DNA of 64,000 bases from Antedon mediterranea (taxonomy: Eukaryota; Echinodermata; Crinoidea; Comatulida; Antedonidae), in NCBI RefSeq assembly GCF_964355755.1, contig NC_092678.1, positions 22,176,365 to 22,240,364 on the forward strand, in the 5' to 3' direction. The notes under the pieces are model-generated. The model made no database searches. It saw only the letters and a list, made by a program, of their open reading frames with translations, and was not told where the DNA came from. The position numbers and the translations under genes were made by a program. Below, piece after piece: positions 11,501 to 22,006 of this stretch (positions are counted from its first letter, which is position 1; each line of letters begins with the position of its first letter).

Positions 11501-14500
11501 GCAATAGTAACAAACATGAATTTTATAACAAGTAGCCGAACAACTCTCTCTATTATCGTATAGATTATATACGACGCACTAGTTTTCATAACCAAAGTAT
11601 TTAATCCTACTATCCAACCCATATTACTATTAATATTATAGGAATTATACAATACAATAACGCCTTTCCTTGCCAAATAAAATAATATGTAGTTTTCCCT
11701 ACTAAAAGCAAATTGTTAGAATGACATCACAGCCCAACACATGCAAACGGTTTAGGCTGGTAAAGAAAATGATTCGTAATTTCCTACGTTGAGGTCAAAG
11801 CTGATTCACATTATACAGATAGTAACAGGTATGATCTATTTTTAGATTTATATAAATCCGTTGGAAGCTTTCTATGAAAAAGTAGGGTCAATTGTTAAGC
11901 TCTGTCTACACTGTCAAATAGTGTGATGTACCCAAATATGGTAGTGATATGCTCAAATATGGCAGTGATATGCTCAAATACGGTATGGTATATCGACAAA
12001 TGACCAGGGTAAGTTTCTCACAACATTTGGCGCTTTATAAATAGAGGATATTATATTAATTTCGATAATATCATCTTGAACTTCGACCTTGTAGGCCTAT
12101 TTATGCAATGGATTCGATAATTTCTATAGAATCATTTTTTTGTTTAGGTAAATTGATACAATCTGTAGTTTTGGATTTGGAATATATTGATAGATCACTG
12201 CAAGAGAAAAGTTGGTGTTTTTAGTTCTGTGTGTTATTCCAATAAATGCACTAAAAGCTAGAAAATAAGAGTGTGGTCTAATGGGTATGCATTCACCTTC
12301 CAATAGTAGAGTTCTAGGTTCAAGTCCTGTCTATTTTATTTTTAAAATTTTTCTTTCTCTTTCTCAAAGTAGTACTGTGTGTGAATACACGTTATGTCAT
12401 TCTTTGTGTGAATTAAATATTTTTTATAAAGTTTATGAATTATGATTCGAATTGTTGTTTTGTATTATGTGGCTATTTCGGTTGAATTGCACCGTGTTAC
12501 TATTGTATTGCTTAAACAAATAGTATTAAATATTGATTTATGATTTCTCAAAATTAAAATAATTTATTACTTTTGCTGAATCGCTTCTGACAACTTTTAG
12601 AGTTGTGTGATTCATTAAACAAATCTTATTATTTTGTCGTAAGTAATTTGAATAAAGGTATGTTATTGATGGGTTGTGCGACTTAAACACAGCACTTCCG
12701 CCAGTAACACACTGTGCAAAGCAATTTTGAAAGCACAGGAAGAGCGCTCGATCCTCAAACGTACGTGCTGCCTTAGACAATGTGTGACATTCGAATGAAC
12801 GTATAGTTATGTTCAACCTTTTCTTCGTAGTAAAGCTTGGTTCCCACTAGAACATAACGCAAGGACGTAAACGCAACGCAAGCATTTTAACCAATGACAA
12901 GCGAAGTTATAGACAGTTAGCAATCACAAGCGAATAAGCCATCGCTTGTGATTGGTCAATTCACTTGCGTTGCGTTACGTCCTTGTGTTGCGTCGCTAGT
13001 GGGAACCACGCTTAAGCGTGGACACAGCTGTCTGGGCTGGGTGAAACAGTATATTTCTTTGTTTAAATTAATGAAGTAATGTGCGTGGCTTGTTACACTT
13101 GTCTGTAAGCGCATTGCAAAAATTTGACCAATCAGAACGCGGTGGATCATCCGAACTGTCGCTTGTGATTGATCGACGCAAAGTGCTGTATTGCGTAATC
13201 ACAAGTGGGAACCGACGACCTAATAGTTCTGCAAACATCGCAGGGCACTTGCTTACGTTGCGTAAATTGCGTTACGTTGCGTCACTAGTGGGAACCACGC
13301 TTTACATACTACTGCAGTGGTCTACGGTCTCGGAAGCTTAATTCACAACAAACTTAGTATAAGATCTATCCAATTAACATGTGCCGTGATCTTACTCTCC
13401 AATAGACTTGTTCCAATTGCCACAATTAATAATCAATGTTTTTGTCGTCGGTTCCCACTTTTGATTACACAATCACTTTGCGTTGATACGTTGCGTTCTA
13501 GTGGGAACCAAGCTTTACGTTTTGAGACAATTGATCGAATTGCCACAAATAATTAATGTTTTTGTCGTCTGTTTTGTTTATTTCTCATTGTTGATTGACT
13601 TCGAAATTTTCTTATAGAAAATATCGCAGACTCAGCATCCCGTGTACCAGGCTATAACATTTCCATGTTAAGCCTATTATTAGATTACAATTGAATAAAT
13701 TCGTCTGTCCAATGGTAGTAGAAAGTAGGGCTGGGTGAAACAGTATATTTCTTTGTTTAAATTAATGAAATAATGTGCGTGGCTTGTTACACTTGTCTGT
13801 AAGCGGATTGCAAAAATTTTGACCAATCAGAACGCGGTGGATCATCCGAACTGTCGCTTGTGATTGGTCGACTCGCTTGCGTTGGGCATATAGCATTGTG
13901 TCCAAGTGGAAATCATGCAAATAATGCTCTGTAGTCTAGTACTGTATTAATGTTTCTCTATGGTATGATTTAATAAAAGAGTTAAACCTTTGTATCTGCT
14001 TTATGTTTACAATTTATAGAATATTTTATTAAGGCATTAATAGTACCGTACACAATATGTGACGCATTCCGCACCAAAACAACATTTTTGAGTGCCTTGC
14101 TCGAACAGGTACACAAAAAGAAACCCGTTTGTGTACTTAAGTACTGTAAACACATATTCACAAATAATATCGTGCATGTGTGTTTCTGTTTAATTTTTCG
14201 TCATCTGTTTCCGCAAATTTAATTATGTTGTGTTTGTGTGTCTATATGCTGCCTTAACCAAGCGTGGTTCCCACTAGAACGCAACGCAGCGACGTATCGA
14301 CGCAAAGTGTTGTATTGCGTAATCAGAAGTGAGAACAGACGACGCAATAGTGCTGCAAACATCGTAGATTTCACGCAGGCGCGCGGAGGCAAACACAATG
14401 ATTGGAATGGCATTTTCTTACGTTGCGTAGATTGCGTTACGTTGCTAGTGAGATCTACGCTTGAGAACCGACGACGCAACTGTGCTGCAAACATCGCAGA

Positions 14501-17500
14501 TTTGAGTTTACGCAGGCGGGGGCAAACACTATTATTGGAAGGGCATTTTCTTACGTTGCGCCACTAAAGCGTGGTTCCCACTAGCGACGCAACGCAAGGA
14601 CGTAACGCAACGCAAGTGAATTGACCAATCACAAGCGGTCGCTTATTCGGTTGTGATTGCTAACTGTCTAGTGAGAACCAAGCTTTAAACGTAACACAAG
14701 GACGTAAACGCAACGCAAGCATTTTAACCAATGACAAGCGAAGTTATAGAAAAGCCGCGCGCATCCGGGAACCAACAGTTAATTCGTGTACACATGTTTA
14801 GTCATCTAATTTATATTATTACTCTATAATAACAAAACATCATTTGTTATTTCCCTTTTTCGGTTACACTAATATCAAGGTCACGCCTCAGGACAAATTA
14901 AATAAATGCTATAATTTGTATAATAATGAATTAAACATTAGTTTTCATTTTTGCTAACCGTAGGCATATTACATAACACGTTTTATTACTCAGTGATATT
15001 TATCTTCATCTAGTACACGTTTTTGTACGTGCAGATTGTGTTATTAATCGTACAAGTCCCTCGCCTTACTCACCAAAGTGAAATATATAACATAAAGAGC
15101 AACTATATTTAAAACTGCAACAGAAGTTGAATAAAAACACGATATACAGAAAAGAAAAGTAAAATTTTCACTCGAAAGCTACGCCCGACACGACCATTTT
15201 AATGTTCTCTTCTGGGAACAAATTATACAGCTCTAGGCCTACTATCGTGGGAAATATATCATAATTGTGGCACTGCTAGGTCAATATAAAAGATAGGACG
15301 AGCTAGTACGAGCGTTAGGCCTACATTACGAAGAAGTACCGTATTACGTTGAGTCAATTGCATTACTGAAACCACGTGTGTACTGTACACCTGTTACAGG
15401 TGTATCACATTGGCACACTACATGTGATATCATTGAATTGTACAACAGGTGTTAGTAAAGCTGCGCTTAATATACCAAGACACACCTTTTATATAAAAGT
15501 GCGGAGTTCTTTGACCCTAAGAAATGCAAAGGGGGGGGGGGGGGGGTGGGGAATGAAATATTAAATTTAAAAAATGTGACTACACGTGTTGCTGACTGTA
15601 TAGGTAATGTTTAGGCTTGCCCAAAGTCTGTAATTATTTCGAGACTTTTCGATGTTTGTCTGAAAAACAAGCTAAAGTAATATACATATGAAACGCCATA
15701 TGTGCCAAAATATTTATCTTTTTACTGTAAGTCAAAACTCCCGTCTGAAACCCAGACTAAGGGAATGTTGTTCTATACTAGTGATATCTGTACAAAAATA
15801 ATATACAACGGCTCCGATCCTATTTATAAGTTTGAAATATCCCAATAAAATAACAAAATATGTTATGAGTGGTACTTGTAGATATGAAATGATAGGATAG
15901 AATAGGATTTGATCATCGTTATAGGAACTATACATTTTTCTAGTTTCCGTCTGTTTCTCAAGGCTGCACCAGTTCGGTCTTCTTCCGCCTGTACCCAACA
16001 CCGGCTGCAGCCAATACAGTCAATTACGTATTCACCAGAGAGCCTAAGGGAGCATCAACTGATTTTAAATGAAATAATAATACATTATATAATGTACACA
16101 CATCCATGATGAATCACTTTAATTGAACGAAACTTATTTCTGATCTTTTTTCTTTCTTTTTCTTTCATTAAGCGTCGTTATTTTGCATAGGGCTTTACAT
16201 TACGGTACAAACAGCATCAAAAGGCAAAACTATATGACTGTATATTGTAAATATATTTTTAATCTATATTTTACAGGAGGAATTATTACAGTTAAAAAAT
16301 AAAACTAATAGAGAAGAATTTGAAAAGAAAAATATACAAAAACGATCGTTAGTCGAAGGGCAACCGACAGAAATACAATTTGTAGATGGATCATCTGCTA
16401 ACGGTGAGTTTTTTATGAAATTATTTTTTAGAGGCGTATCTAAAAAAATAGAGGACAGCCGCCTATTAAATCACTGCCAATTATATTATAATTATTATAC
16501 TGTATTAGGTAAAGGATTGTAGTGCAATGATATTGAAAAATTCTTCTGATAGCGCAAAAAAACACAACTACCCCCTCTATTTTCAACTGCACTACAATAG
16601 TTCCCGTACTGACAGAAATGATAAAATGCCTAGGCCTACACCTTTGTGATTCGTTAAATACATTTGTAAAACTAGTATCATAGCACCGTTGCTTGGAAAA
16701 GTAACTTCTTTCTTTGAAATAAGTTAATTTAGTACAGTATAAGTCGATAATAGAATAAAAATGATTTCGCAACAATTTATGATAGCAGCAAAAAACACAA
16801 CTACCCCCTCTATTGGCAATCGGCTGTTCACAATAGTTCCCGTCTCGCACCGGAATATCATATTATTACCATCATTAATAAAATGCACCTTTATTTTTCA
16901 TGAAATACTTCTCTAAAACTACTATACTTAGCACCTCCTTATGTATAGACCGCTGATAGCTTTTAAACAAATTAGTTTAGTACGATACAGTGCAAATAAT
17001 GTTTTGAAATGGTTATGATAGTAGCAAAAAACACAACTACCCCCTCTGTTTGCATTCACATTTACAGTTCAATAGTTCCCGGCCGTACTGGAAGACAAGC
17101 AGAACAGAACAACATGGGAAGGTTTTAAAACAATTTAATTTAGTACGGCACAGTCAGGTCCAATAATGATTTTTTAAATGTTTTTCTTTGTGTATGTATA
17201 AACTGCTTTGTGTATTTTGCTAGCTTCTTGACCTCATCTTAGCCCAGCCCAGTAAATTGAGATTGTCTGCACTTTGTCTAGGCTGCTGCGCTGCAGGTTG
17301 TCACTCTGTATACAATTCCCCAACCCAAGTAAACAACTCGATATGGCACTTTCTTTTATCCAGTTTGACTCATCTTTAATAAATTACTATCTATTTCTAA
17401 TATTTTCAAAAAGAAACATACCTAAAGCTAGATAATATCTTATGCTTTATATTATTTTCAATCCCCTCAACACTAATTTTTATTGTTTTCAGTTCAGTAG

Positions 17501-20069
17501 ATGTTAGACAGTATCCCTATGTCTGACACTTCATGTACAAAGAAAAATGTCCACCTAGCAAAGTCTGGAACTATAGTGTAAAAACAAATTTTGGATTTCA
17601 TCTAGTACATGATGATATTACACTTTTTCTAATAGATGTCGCTATTATGATATCGAAAAGCAATAATTAAGAATTAAAAAATGTTTTTAAAGTATTTTTA
17701 TATGGTTGTCATCTGCCTTGTATTTGTAACAGAGTTTCAATGCATGTTTTATAATAATTCCCATCACACATTTCAAACTTGTCAGATGACCATCTCAAGA
17801 TCGTGAGAAAAGCCAAATGTTTCTTTAGGCGTAGTCAATAGGATATTTATCAAATATAGTTTTTTATTTCAAATGCCATCTGTCACAAATGTAACCATAT
17901 TGATTGTCACTAACCGGTCCCCCAGTGACAGTCTGTCTGTCAGCCCCACCCGAGCTCTAAAGACACGTTACACTATTAGCTTTGGTAATATTAATATTGA
18001 GGATCAGTTTCAATTATGAAACTATGTATTAGGACGGATTAGCCTATTTTCTGGGAATGACTGATGTAACTGTACTTTTAACCTTACTAATTTAATTTAC
18101 AATGAGGCGTGCTATTCTAATATAGGTCCCTAATAAAGTTGTATACATATTATGTATTTATAGCTAGAATGTATGCATATATGTGAGGTAAAATCCTAAT
18201 ATATTATAGTTTTGTGGTCTAACAGTCTGGTGCTCAACCTGTGAGCAGAGAGGACAGGTTTGATTACTGTTACATATTTTTTAAAGAGAATGACAAACCT
18301 TTTGATACAAAATTGTTCTACATTTTTTCTGTGAAATGATTTGCTTTTATAATGTGTATTATAAATAAATGTTGTTTTTAACGTGGATAAAGTTTCAACA
18401 TTAAAAATCATAACTTTTTTTTAAACCAGATTTTTACCAAACTGTAAGTAAACAGACGACAAAAACGGGTACAAGCGGGGTTCAAATCCCCACAATAGTC
18501 CTACGAGGAAAAGATGGGCGGGATGGACGCGACGGTTTGCCAGGCCCAACTGGACCTATTGGAGAGGCAGGAAGGAATGGGCACGATGGAACCCCTGGCT
18601 TGCGTAAGTATATTGTTATTTCTATCCAGGGTTTTTTTGGCTGTATTGAAATCTCGAGAGGTGTTAATAAAATTATGATTTTATCGTATAGGTCAATCTT
18701 ATACATTAGTTACGCCAGTGCACCTCCCCAAAGACTTGCTAGTTCTGAAATAAAAATCAATTTTCTCCCACTTAATATCTTCCTCGACTATTTTCCATTG
18801 ATCCATTGTGGACTGTGTGATTCATTGTACATGGATGCATTGAACATTGTTTTACATAATACTTGGTTCCTACTAAAGACACAACATAAGGATGTAACGC
18901 AACATGATGAGTTGACCAATCACAAGCGATAGATTATTCAAACTGTCGCTTATGATTGGTCAACAGGCTTATGTTGCTGGTGTTCTATTGTGAACCAAGG
19001 TTTATTGATGAGGCAAGCATTGGACTTGTTAAATCTGTTTAAAAGAAAATTTCTTAACAATCAATTTTATTTATTTTTTACAGAAACATTGGAATAATTA
19101 ATTTAATCCATGTTTAAATTATTTAATTTTGTTTAGCTGGACCACAGGGTATGCAAGGACTTCCCGGGCTAAAAGGCGACCGTGGACAGCCTGGATACTT
19201 ATATGGAGCTAACTGCGGGTCAATAGGAAATACGTATATACGCTGGGGGAAGAGAATATGTCCCAAGTCTGCAGAATTAGTATATCAAGGTATTTAACTA
19301 AAGAACTAAAGAAAGTTGATGTATACGATAGCCTAAAGTTTTGTTTACAGTATCAAACTAGTTTGACAAAAAATGTGTGACATGCCCAAATATGGTAGTG
19401 AAATGCCCAAATATGGTAGTGATATGATCATCATGTCCATATATCGGCACATCACATTTTCTTATAGTGTAGGCAGAGCTTAAGACATAATTTCGAGAAA
19501 TGACCAATTTAATTTGTAATTGACTGTTTTATTTCTTTAACTTTCCTAATAGTATGCTAAATTATTGTCATCTTTTAGGTGTTGTTGGCGGTTCTTCGTA
19601 TAACCACGAGGGCGGTCTAGCAGATTTACAATGTCTCCCCCACAATCCGGTGTTGCACCGTCCGCTACCACCAACACAGCAGGACAGGCGAGCGTTCATA
19701 TTCGGCGCCGAGTACAACACACTTGATTTCATGCCATTACGGGCGCTACACAACCGAGGAGCCGTCTGCGCAGTCTGTCGTGTTGTTCAACGTAGCACTG
19801 TTCTGATGGTACCGGGCACGAGCATCTGCCCCGTAGGCTGGCTTGCTGAATACGACGGATACTTGATGGCTAGTTCGTTTGAAAGTAAAGGCAGGCAGAC
19901 GTCAGTGTGTGTTGATAGAATGGCTGAAGCAAGATCGAATTCTCTTCCGGTTAATGAAAATGGTGCGATACTATCCCCGGTAGAAAGAGGAGCCTGTGAT
20001 CGGAGTTCCCTTCCGTGTAGGTCATATGCACGTGGTGCAGAATTCACTTGTACCGTTTGTACCTTATGA
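5576..20069 (+). CDS. Membrane-anchored short-chain collagen with C4-like C-terminal domain
   Basis: Five exons: 5576-5887, 16277-16403, 18430-18603, 19137-19289, 19579-20069. All junctions are GT-AG and in phase, giving 418 aa. Residues 1-40 are cytoplasmic-like and lack a signal peptide. A hydrophobic segment at about 41-62 predicts a type II membrane protein. A heptad-rich coiled coil spans about 67-125. Basic KR at 126-127 is a possible processing site. Residues 173-226 are 18 uninterrupted Gly-X-Y triplets. Residues 227-418 form a cysteine-rich domain like that of sponge short-chain collagen C4 proteins, with IRWGKRICP, CLPHNP, GAEY, CAVC, VLMVPG and CTVC motifs. The inferred role is an extracellular trimeric collagenous receptor or matrix protein, tethered or shed. 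The ATG has A at -3. Additional phase-0 exons inside the 10.4 kb intron 1 cannot be excluded. The family is clear; the ligand is unknown. Confidence 0.88.
7483..7620. mobile_element. MITE-B copy (diverged)
   Basis: The left end is AAAGCTCTGTCCACACTAT, with TTTGACAAA and GATGTGCCCAAACATGGTAG next to it. The right end is ATTATAGACAGAGTTT. The copy is diverged and has lost the central CArG sequence. Confidence 0.8.
9794..10045. mobile_element. TIR-bounded element with 17-bp palindromic array
   Basis: AGAACCCCT at 9794-9802 is inverted as AGGGGTTCT at 10037-10045, preceded by TGTCCCTTAATA as in the 3.6 kb element. Inside, about five and a half units of ATACCCCTATCTAGGGG run from about 9808 to 9903. 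Each unit is itself a near-palindrome (CCCCTA-TC-TAGGGG), so the array can fold into serial hairpins. An internal AACCCCTATTAAG repeats the end sequence. Confidence 0.65.
10262..10345 (+). mobile_element. Retroelement 3' tail (GCGCTATATAA then TTATTA repeat)
   Basis: A GTGCGCTATATAATTCC block is followed by ATTATTATC-type repeats. Related GGCGCTATATAAG and GGCGCTTTATAAAT blocks occur near 52393 and 12024. This resembles the short conserved 3' end shared by many LINEs and SINEs. The parent element is absent. Confidence 0.4.
11021..11330. repeat. Six-copy minisatellite alternating 51 and 48 bp
   Basis: TAGCTTGTCCC starts at 11021, 11072, 11120, 11171, 11219 and 11270, so unit lengths run 51, 48, 51, 48, 51. 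The long form reads ATCATCCTGAGCGG or ATCATTCTGAGCGG where the short form reads ATCTTGAGCGG. Both lengths are multiples of three, so three overlapping frames stay open (one on +, two on -). I read these as array artefacts. Confidence 0.92.
11897..12000. mobile_element. MITE-B left part with three internal units
   Basis: AAGCTCTGTCTACACTGTCA is followed by three tandem copies of a CAAATATGGTAGTGATATG-like unit, then the element ends without its right terminus. It looks like an early stage of the internal amplification seen at 4.9 kb. A GGCGCTTTATAAAT tail-like block lies just beyond, near 12024. Confidence 0.65.
12270..12335 (+). mobile_element. Degenerate tRNA-like sequence (SINE head)
   Basis: A box A-like TGGTCTAATGGGTATGC is followed about 30 bp later by a box B-like GGTTCAAGTCC inside a small T-arm (TAGG...CCTG) and a T-rich stretch. 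The anticodon stem does not pair well, so it is not a functional tRNA. A similar TGTGGTCTAA head occurs at 18.2 kb. Confidence 0.35.
12831..13014. mobile_element. MITE-A copy (CCAAT subfamily, near full length)
   Basis: The ends are AAAGCTTGGTTCCCACTAG and CTAGTGGGAACCACGCTTAA. The core carries TAACCAATGACAAGCG and CGCTTGTGATTGGTCAA in opposed orientation. Terminal TAA/TTAA-like flanks suggest a TTAA or TA target. Confidence 0.88.
13160..13305. mobile_element. MITE-A fragment (long subfamily)
   Basis: It contains CGACGCAAAGTGCTGTATTGCG, TCACAAGTGGGAACCGACGAC and CTGCAAACATCGCAG, all typical of the longer subfamily, and a right end CTAGTGGGAACCACGCTTTA. The left end is fused to the duplicated segment. 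Confidence 0.75.
13440..13518. mobile_element. MITE-A right-end fragment
   Basis: A GGTTCCCACTTTTGATTACAC block leads to GTTGCGTTCTAGTGGGAACC and AAGCTTTACG. Only the right portion is present. Confidence 0.65.
14258..14775. mobile_element. Cluster of adjoining MITE-A copies
   Basis: Four adjoining pieces are seen: a long-subfamily copy at about 14258-14463; a fragment at 14464-14570 with the ACGCAGGCGGGGGCAAACAC core; a CCAAT-subfamily copy at 14571-14686; and a further left-half fragment to about 14775. New copies appear to have inserted into or beside older ones. Frames spanning this cluster are not genes. Confidence 0.8.
15531..15551 (+). repeat. G-run (G16, T, G4)
   Basis: Sixteen consecutive G bases, then TGGGG, in the sense strand of collagen intron 1. 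It could form a G-quadruplex in the pre-mRNA. Confidence 0.9.
15609..15762. mobile_element. Hairpin-ended dispersed element, copy 1
   Basis: It shares TATGAAACGCCATATGTGCC, an AAATATTTATC block and hairpin ends (GCCCAAAGTCTG on the left, GTCTGAAACCCAGACTA on the right) with the element at 43877-44060. It is noncoding and about 150 bp long. Confidence 0.7.
16500..17170. repeat. ~235-bp tandem repeat, three copies
   Basis: Copies start at about 16548, 16781 and 17017 with AAACACAACTACCCCCTCT. Each then has ATAGTTCCCG, and the AGTTTAGTAC-like block recurs at the end of the unit. The third copy is shortened internally. The array sits about 100 bp after collagen exon 2. The spacing is regular, but the copies differ by roughly a fifth or more, so the array is old. 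From 17.2 to 18.2 kb I see nothing further. Confidence 0.8.
18211..18270 (+). mobile_element. tRNA-like sequence, likely SINE relic
   Basis: Box A-like TGTGGTCTAACAGTCTGG is followed by a perfect 5-bp anticodon-type stem (TGCTC/GAGCA) around a 7-nt loop. Next comes a T-arm with ACAG/CTGT and a TTTGATT loop. T33 is absent and the acceptor arms do not pair, so a working tRNA is unlikely. The head resembles that at 12.27 kb. Confidence 0.35.
18859..19003. mobile_element. MITE-A copy (diverged)
   Basis: It runs from ACTTGGTTCCTACTAAAGAC to CTATTGTGAACCAAGGTTT. The core has TTGACCAATCACAAGCGAT opposed to TCGCTTATGATTGGTCAAC. It lies in collagen intron 3. Confidence 0.75.
19336..19482. mobile_element. 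MITE-B copy
   Basis: The copy contains TATCAAACTAGTTTGACAAA, two tandem CCCAAATATGGTAGTG units, a diverged centre (CCATATATCGG) and the right end TAGTGTAGGCAGAGCTTA. It lies in collagen intron 4, between exons that encode the C-terminal domain. Confidence 0.8.
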
Positions 20070-20209
20070 TATACTAATATCATACAACAGAGTAAATCAA
20101 CGTGAGAAGAGTGCGCTTTGTCGACATGGTGTTAAGTACAAACAAATAGAACAACCAACCATCGCCTCCGGGCTTAGAAAGTGGCCGTCATTCTCTCGTA
20201 TAGAAAAAC

Positions 20210-20215
20210 AATAAA
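20210..20215 (+). promoter_or_regulatory. Candidate poly(A) signal of the collagen gene
   Basis: AATAAA lies 141 bp after the collagen stop codon. It is the nearest canonical signal; others occur further down, near 21.34 kb. Confidence 0.5.
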
Positions 20216-20320
20216 CAAATTAATTTTGGTTTATAGTACTAAAATGTTATTGTCCAAAAAGAAAAAAAAATCTAAAAATATATAAAATGCAATTCTAATT
20301 AAAAGTTGATGTTTTTTGTT

Positions 20321-20872
20321 TAAAGATATATTGTCCCTTGAAACACAAAAAGATGAAGGTCAAAATATTCTAAATTTAAATTGGCCATATCAAAGTAATA
20401 TTAAAGTTATTCACTTTAAGTTGAAAATTCGAGCCAAAAGCAACAAGTTTACGTAATTAACAGGTAAAATAGTTTGATTACATTTCGTCTGGAAAATCGT
20501 CGCAAGCGAAAGTAAACAAAGATTTAAACCACGAGTACGCATTATGCATGATGCTAATTAGGATTGTTTACAACTCGTTACGGTTGAGAAGGTACTTTCA
20601 CACAGATTGTGAGGAAGTTTTATAATTATGCATACAGACTAGCCAAACAAGCATGTTTCATTATGGGATATGTTTTGATCAAAAACTTTGACTGGAAGTC
20701 AAAGTTATTTTTTTAACCAAAAAACGTCTGTATTTCAGTTAAATGATTTTTTTTCCGACAAATTTTTGGTGATAGTTAATAACTATTATGATACTTTAAA
20801 ATGACCCACCTTTTTTCGAAATCTGTTTTTTTTTGTTTTTTTTTTATTAGTCAAAGGGACAATACATCTTTA
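20321..20872. mobile_element. ~550-bp element with TTGTCCCTT inverted ends
   Basis: TAAAGATATATTGTCCCTTG at 20321 is inverted as CAAAGGGACAATACATCTTT, ending at 20872. A further inverted match (GATGAAGGTCAAA versus TTTGACCTTCAT) lies just inside the left end but just outside the right end, so the true boundary may extend to about 20900. There is no ORF. I infer a nonautonomous DNA transposon. Confidence 0.7.
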
Positions 20873-22006
20873 ATATAGCTAAAAATCACTTTGACCTTCA
20901 TTTGTACATCTGTATGTATTTTTTGTTTATTTTTACGTTTAATTTCAAACTTTCTGCAATATGTTTGTGCCGACCGTAATTTTGAATAAGCAATATTGTG
21001 AACAAATGGAGAAAGTAGACATGAATTTGTTTATGTCAGTCGTCAATGGATACTAATAATAATAGACAATATTGAATGGACGTGCTAGTTATGTTTTTGA
21101 ACTATTATTTGAACATGATAATTTTGGTCAAATTATTCTTAATTTCAAATGGATTAAGAATGAAATCAGAAGTTTGTGTCATTCGTCACTGGACACTGAT
21201 AATAGTAATAATAATAAAATCGCGAAAAAACGTTTAATGTGAACTATTATGGACTAATACAAAAAATAGAGAATGAAGAATGAAGAAATGAATTTAATTA
21301 CGTCAAATGACTTATTTAAAAATTGTAGTTTTTTAATATGTAAATAAAGTTATTTTCCATATATACAGTAGTGTGCGTTGTCTTTTTAATATTTTTACTT
21401 TGTATTAATATAAATAATAATTATATTATGTTACATTGGTAATGTGTTTAAATAATACTCCTAATACAATATGGTAATAATGGCCAGCGATCTGATTTTT
21501 TATAATTGAGGTGGAAGGGTGACCTATATTTTTAGAATTTTAAATTGCGCATAATAATTAAAATTATTAGCTAAATTAGTAGACACCTTGGGGACCAAAC
21601 AAAGTGTCCTATAGTTTAAATTATATAACTCCCTTCGTACGTTTCTCTTTAATATGTGTGTCCCCTGAATATAGATGTCCCAAAGGAGGAATTTTACAGT
21701 ACTTTTTATTTTTCATTGCTTCACAATGCAATTACAGTACTGTACTCTAAATTTTAATAAGTAACATTTTCTGTGTGACGATATAGAGGGCGGCATTACA
21801 TTTTTGTTGACCTTTATTGCACGGGTCACTGACTCTACACAACAAAATAAAAGTATTGAGTTGTTCGACATTTTTTTGTAAGTTTGTTTTTCCGGGTAGG
21901 AATGAAAGCAGGAAAAAGAAGACAAGAATGAATTCGTGAAGCACTGTCAACTTTGAAGGGTGAAATCAAAAGAAGGACGTTTATTGTGTTTGTTAATTTA
22001 AGTATA
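20873..22006. other. Intergenic region between collagen and phosphatase genes
   Basis: AT-rich, with loosely repeated ATAATAATAGACAATATTG-like sequence near 21.05-21.25 kb. No exon is apparent. The last few hundred bases should contain the promoter and 5'UTR of the phosphatase gene, but I see no TATA box or CCAAT box at a convincing distance. Confidence 0.5.

Larger units (their letters stand above)
13033..13881. repeat. Direct duplication of a ~145-bp segment, 694 bp apart
   Basis: 13033-13178 and 13727-13881 share almost identical sequence, starting GGGCTGGGTGAAACAGTAT and passing through GAACGCGGTGGATCATC to a MITE-A-like CGCTTGTGATTG. The copies differ at only a few positions. The copied segment ends inside MITE-A sequence, so a MITE may have been the recombination point. 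Confidence 0.85.
5888..16276. other. Intron 1 of the collagen gene
   Basis: A 10.4 kb intron with donor GTGAGT and acceptor TTTTACAG. It is AT-rich and holds MITE-A and MITE-B copies, a 17-bp palindromic array, a 51/48-bp array, tRNA-like sequence, a roughly 145-bp segment duplicated 694 bp apart, and a G16 run. Apart from these listed features I see no conserved exon in about 5.9-7.4, 7.7-9.7 or 15.8-16.2 kb. Confidence 0.7.

Noticed and set aside
13081-14567. Frames of 79 to 109 codons on both strands in collagen intron 1
   Set aside because: They cross MITE-A copies, which are GC-richer and therefore open by chance.
16440-16850. 136-codon minus-strand frame
   Set aside because: It spans the 235-bp tandem repeat, shows no domain similarity, and the next repeat unit does not keep the frame.
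12270-18270. Functional tRNA genes at 12.27 and 18.21 kb
   Set aside because: Box A and B are recognisable, but acceptor and anticodon stems or loops are defective, so I list them only as SINE-like relics.
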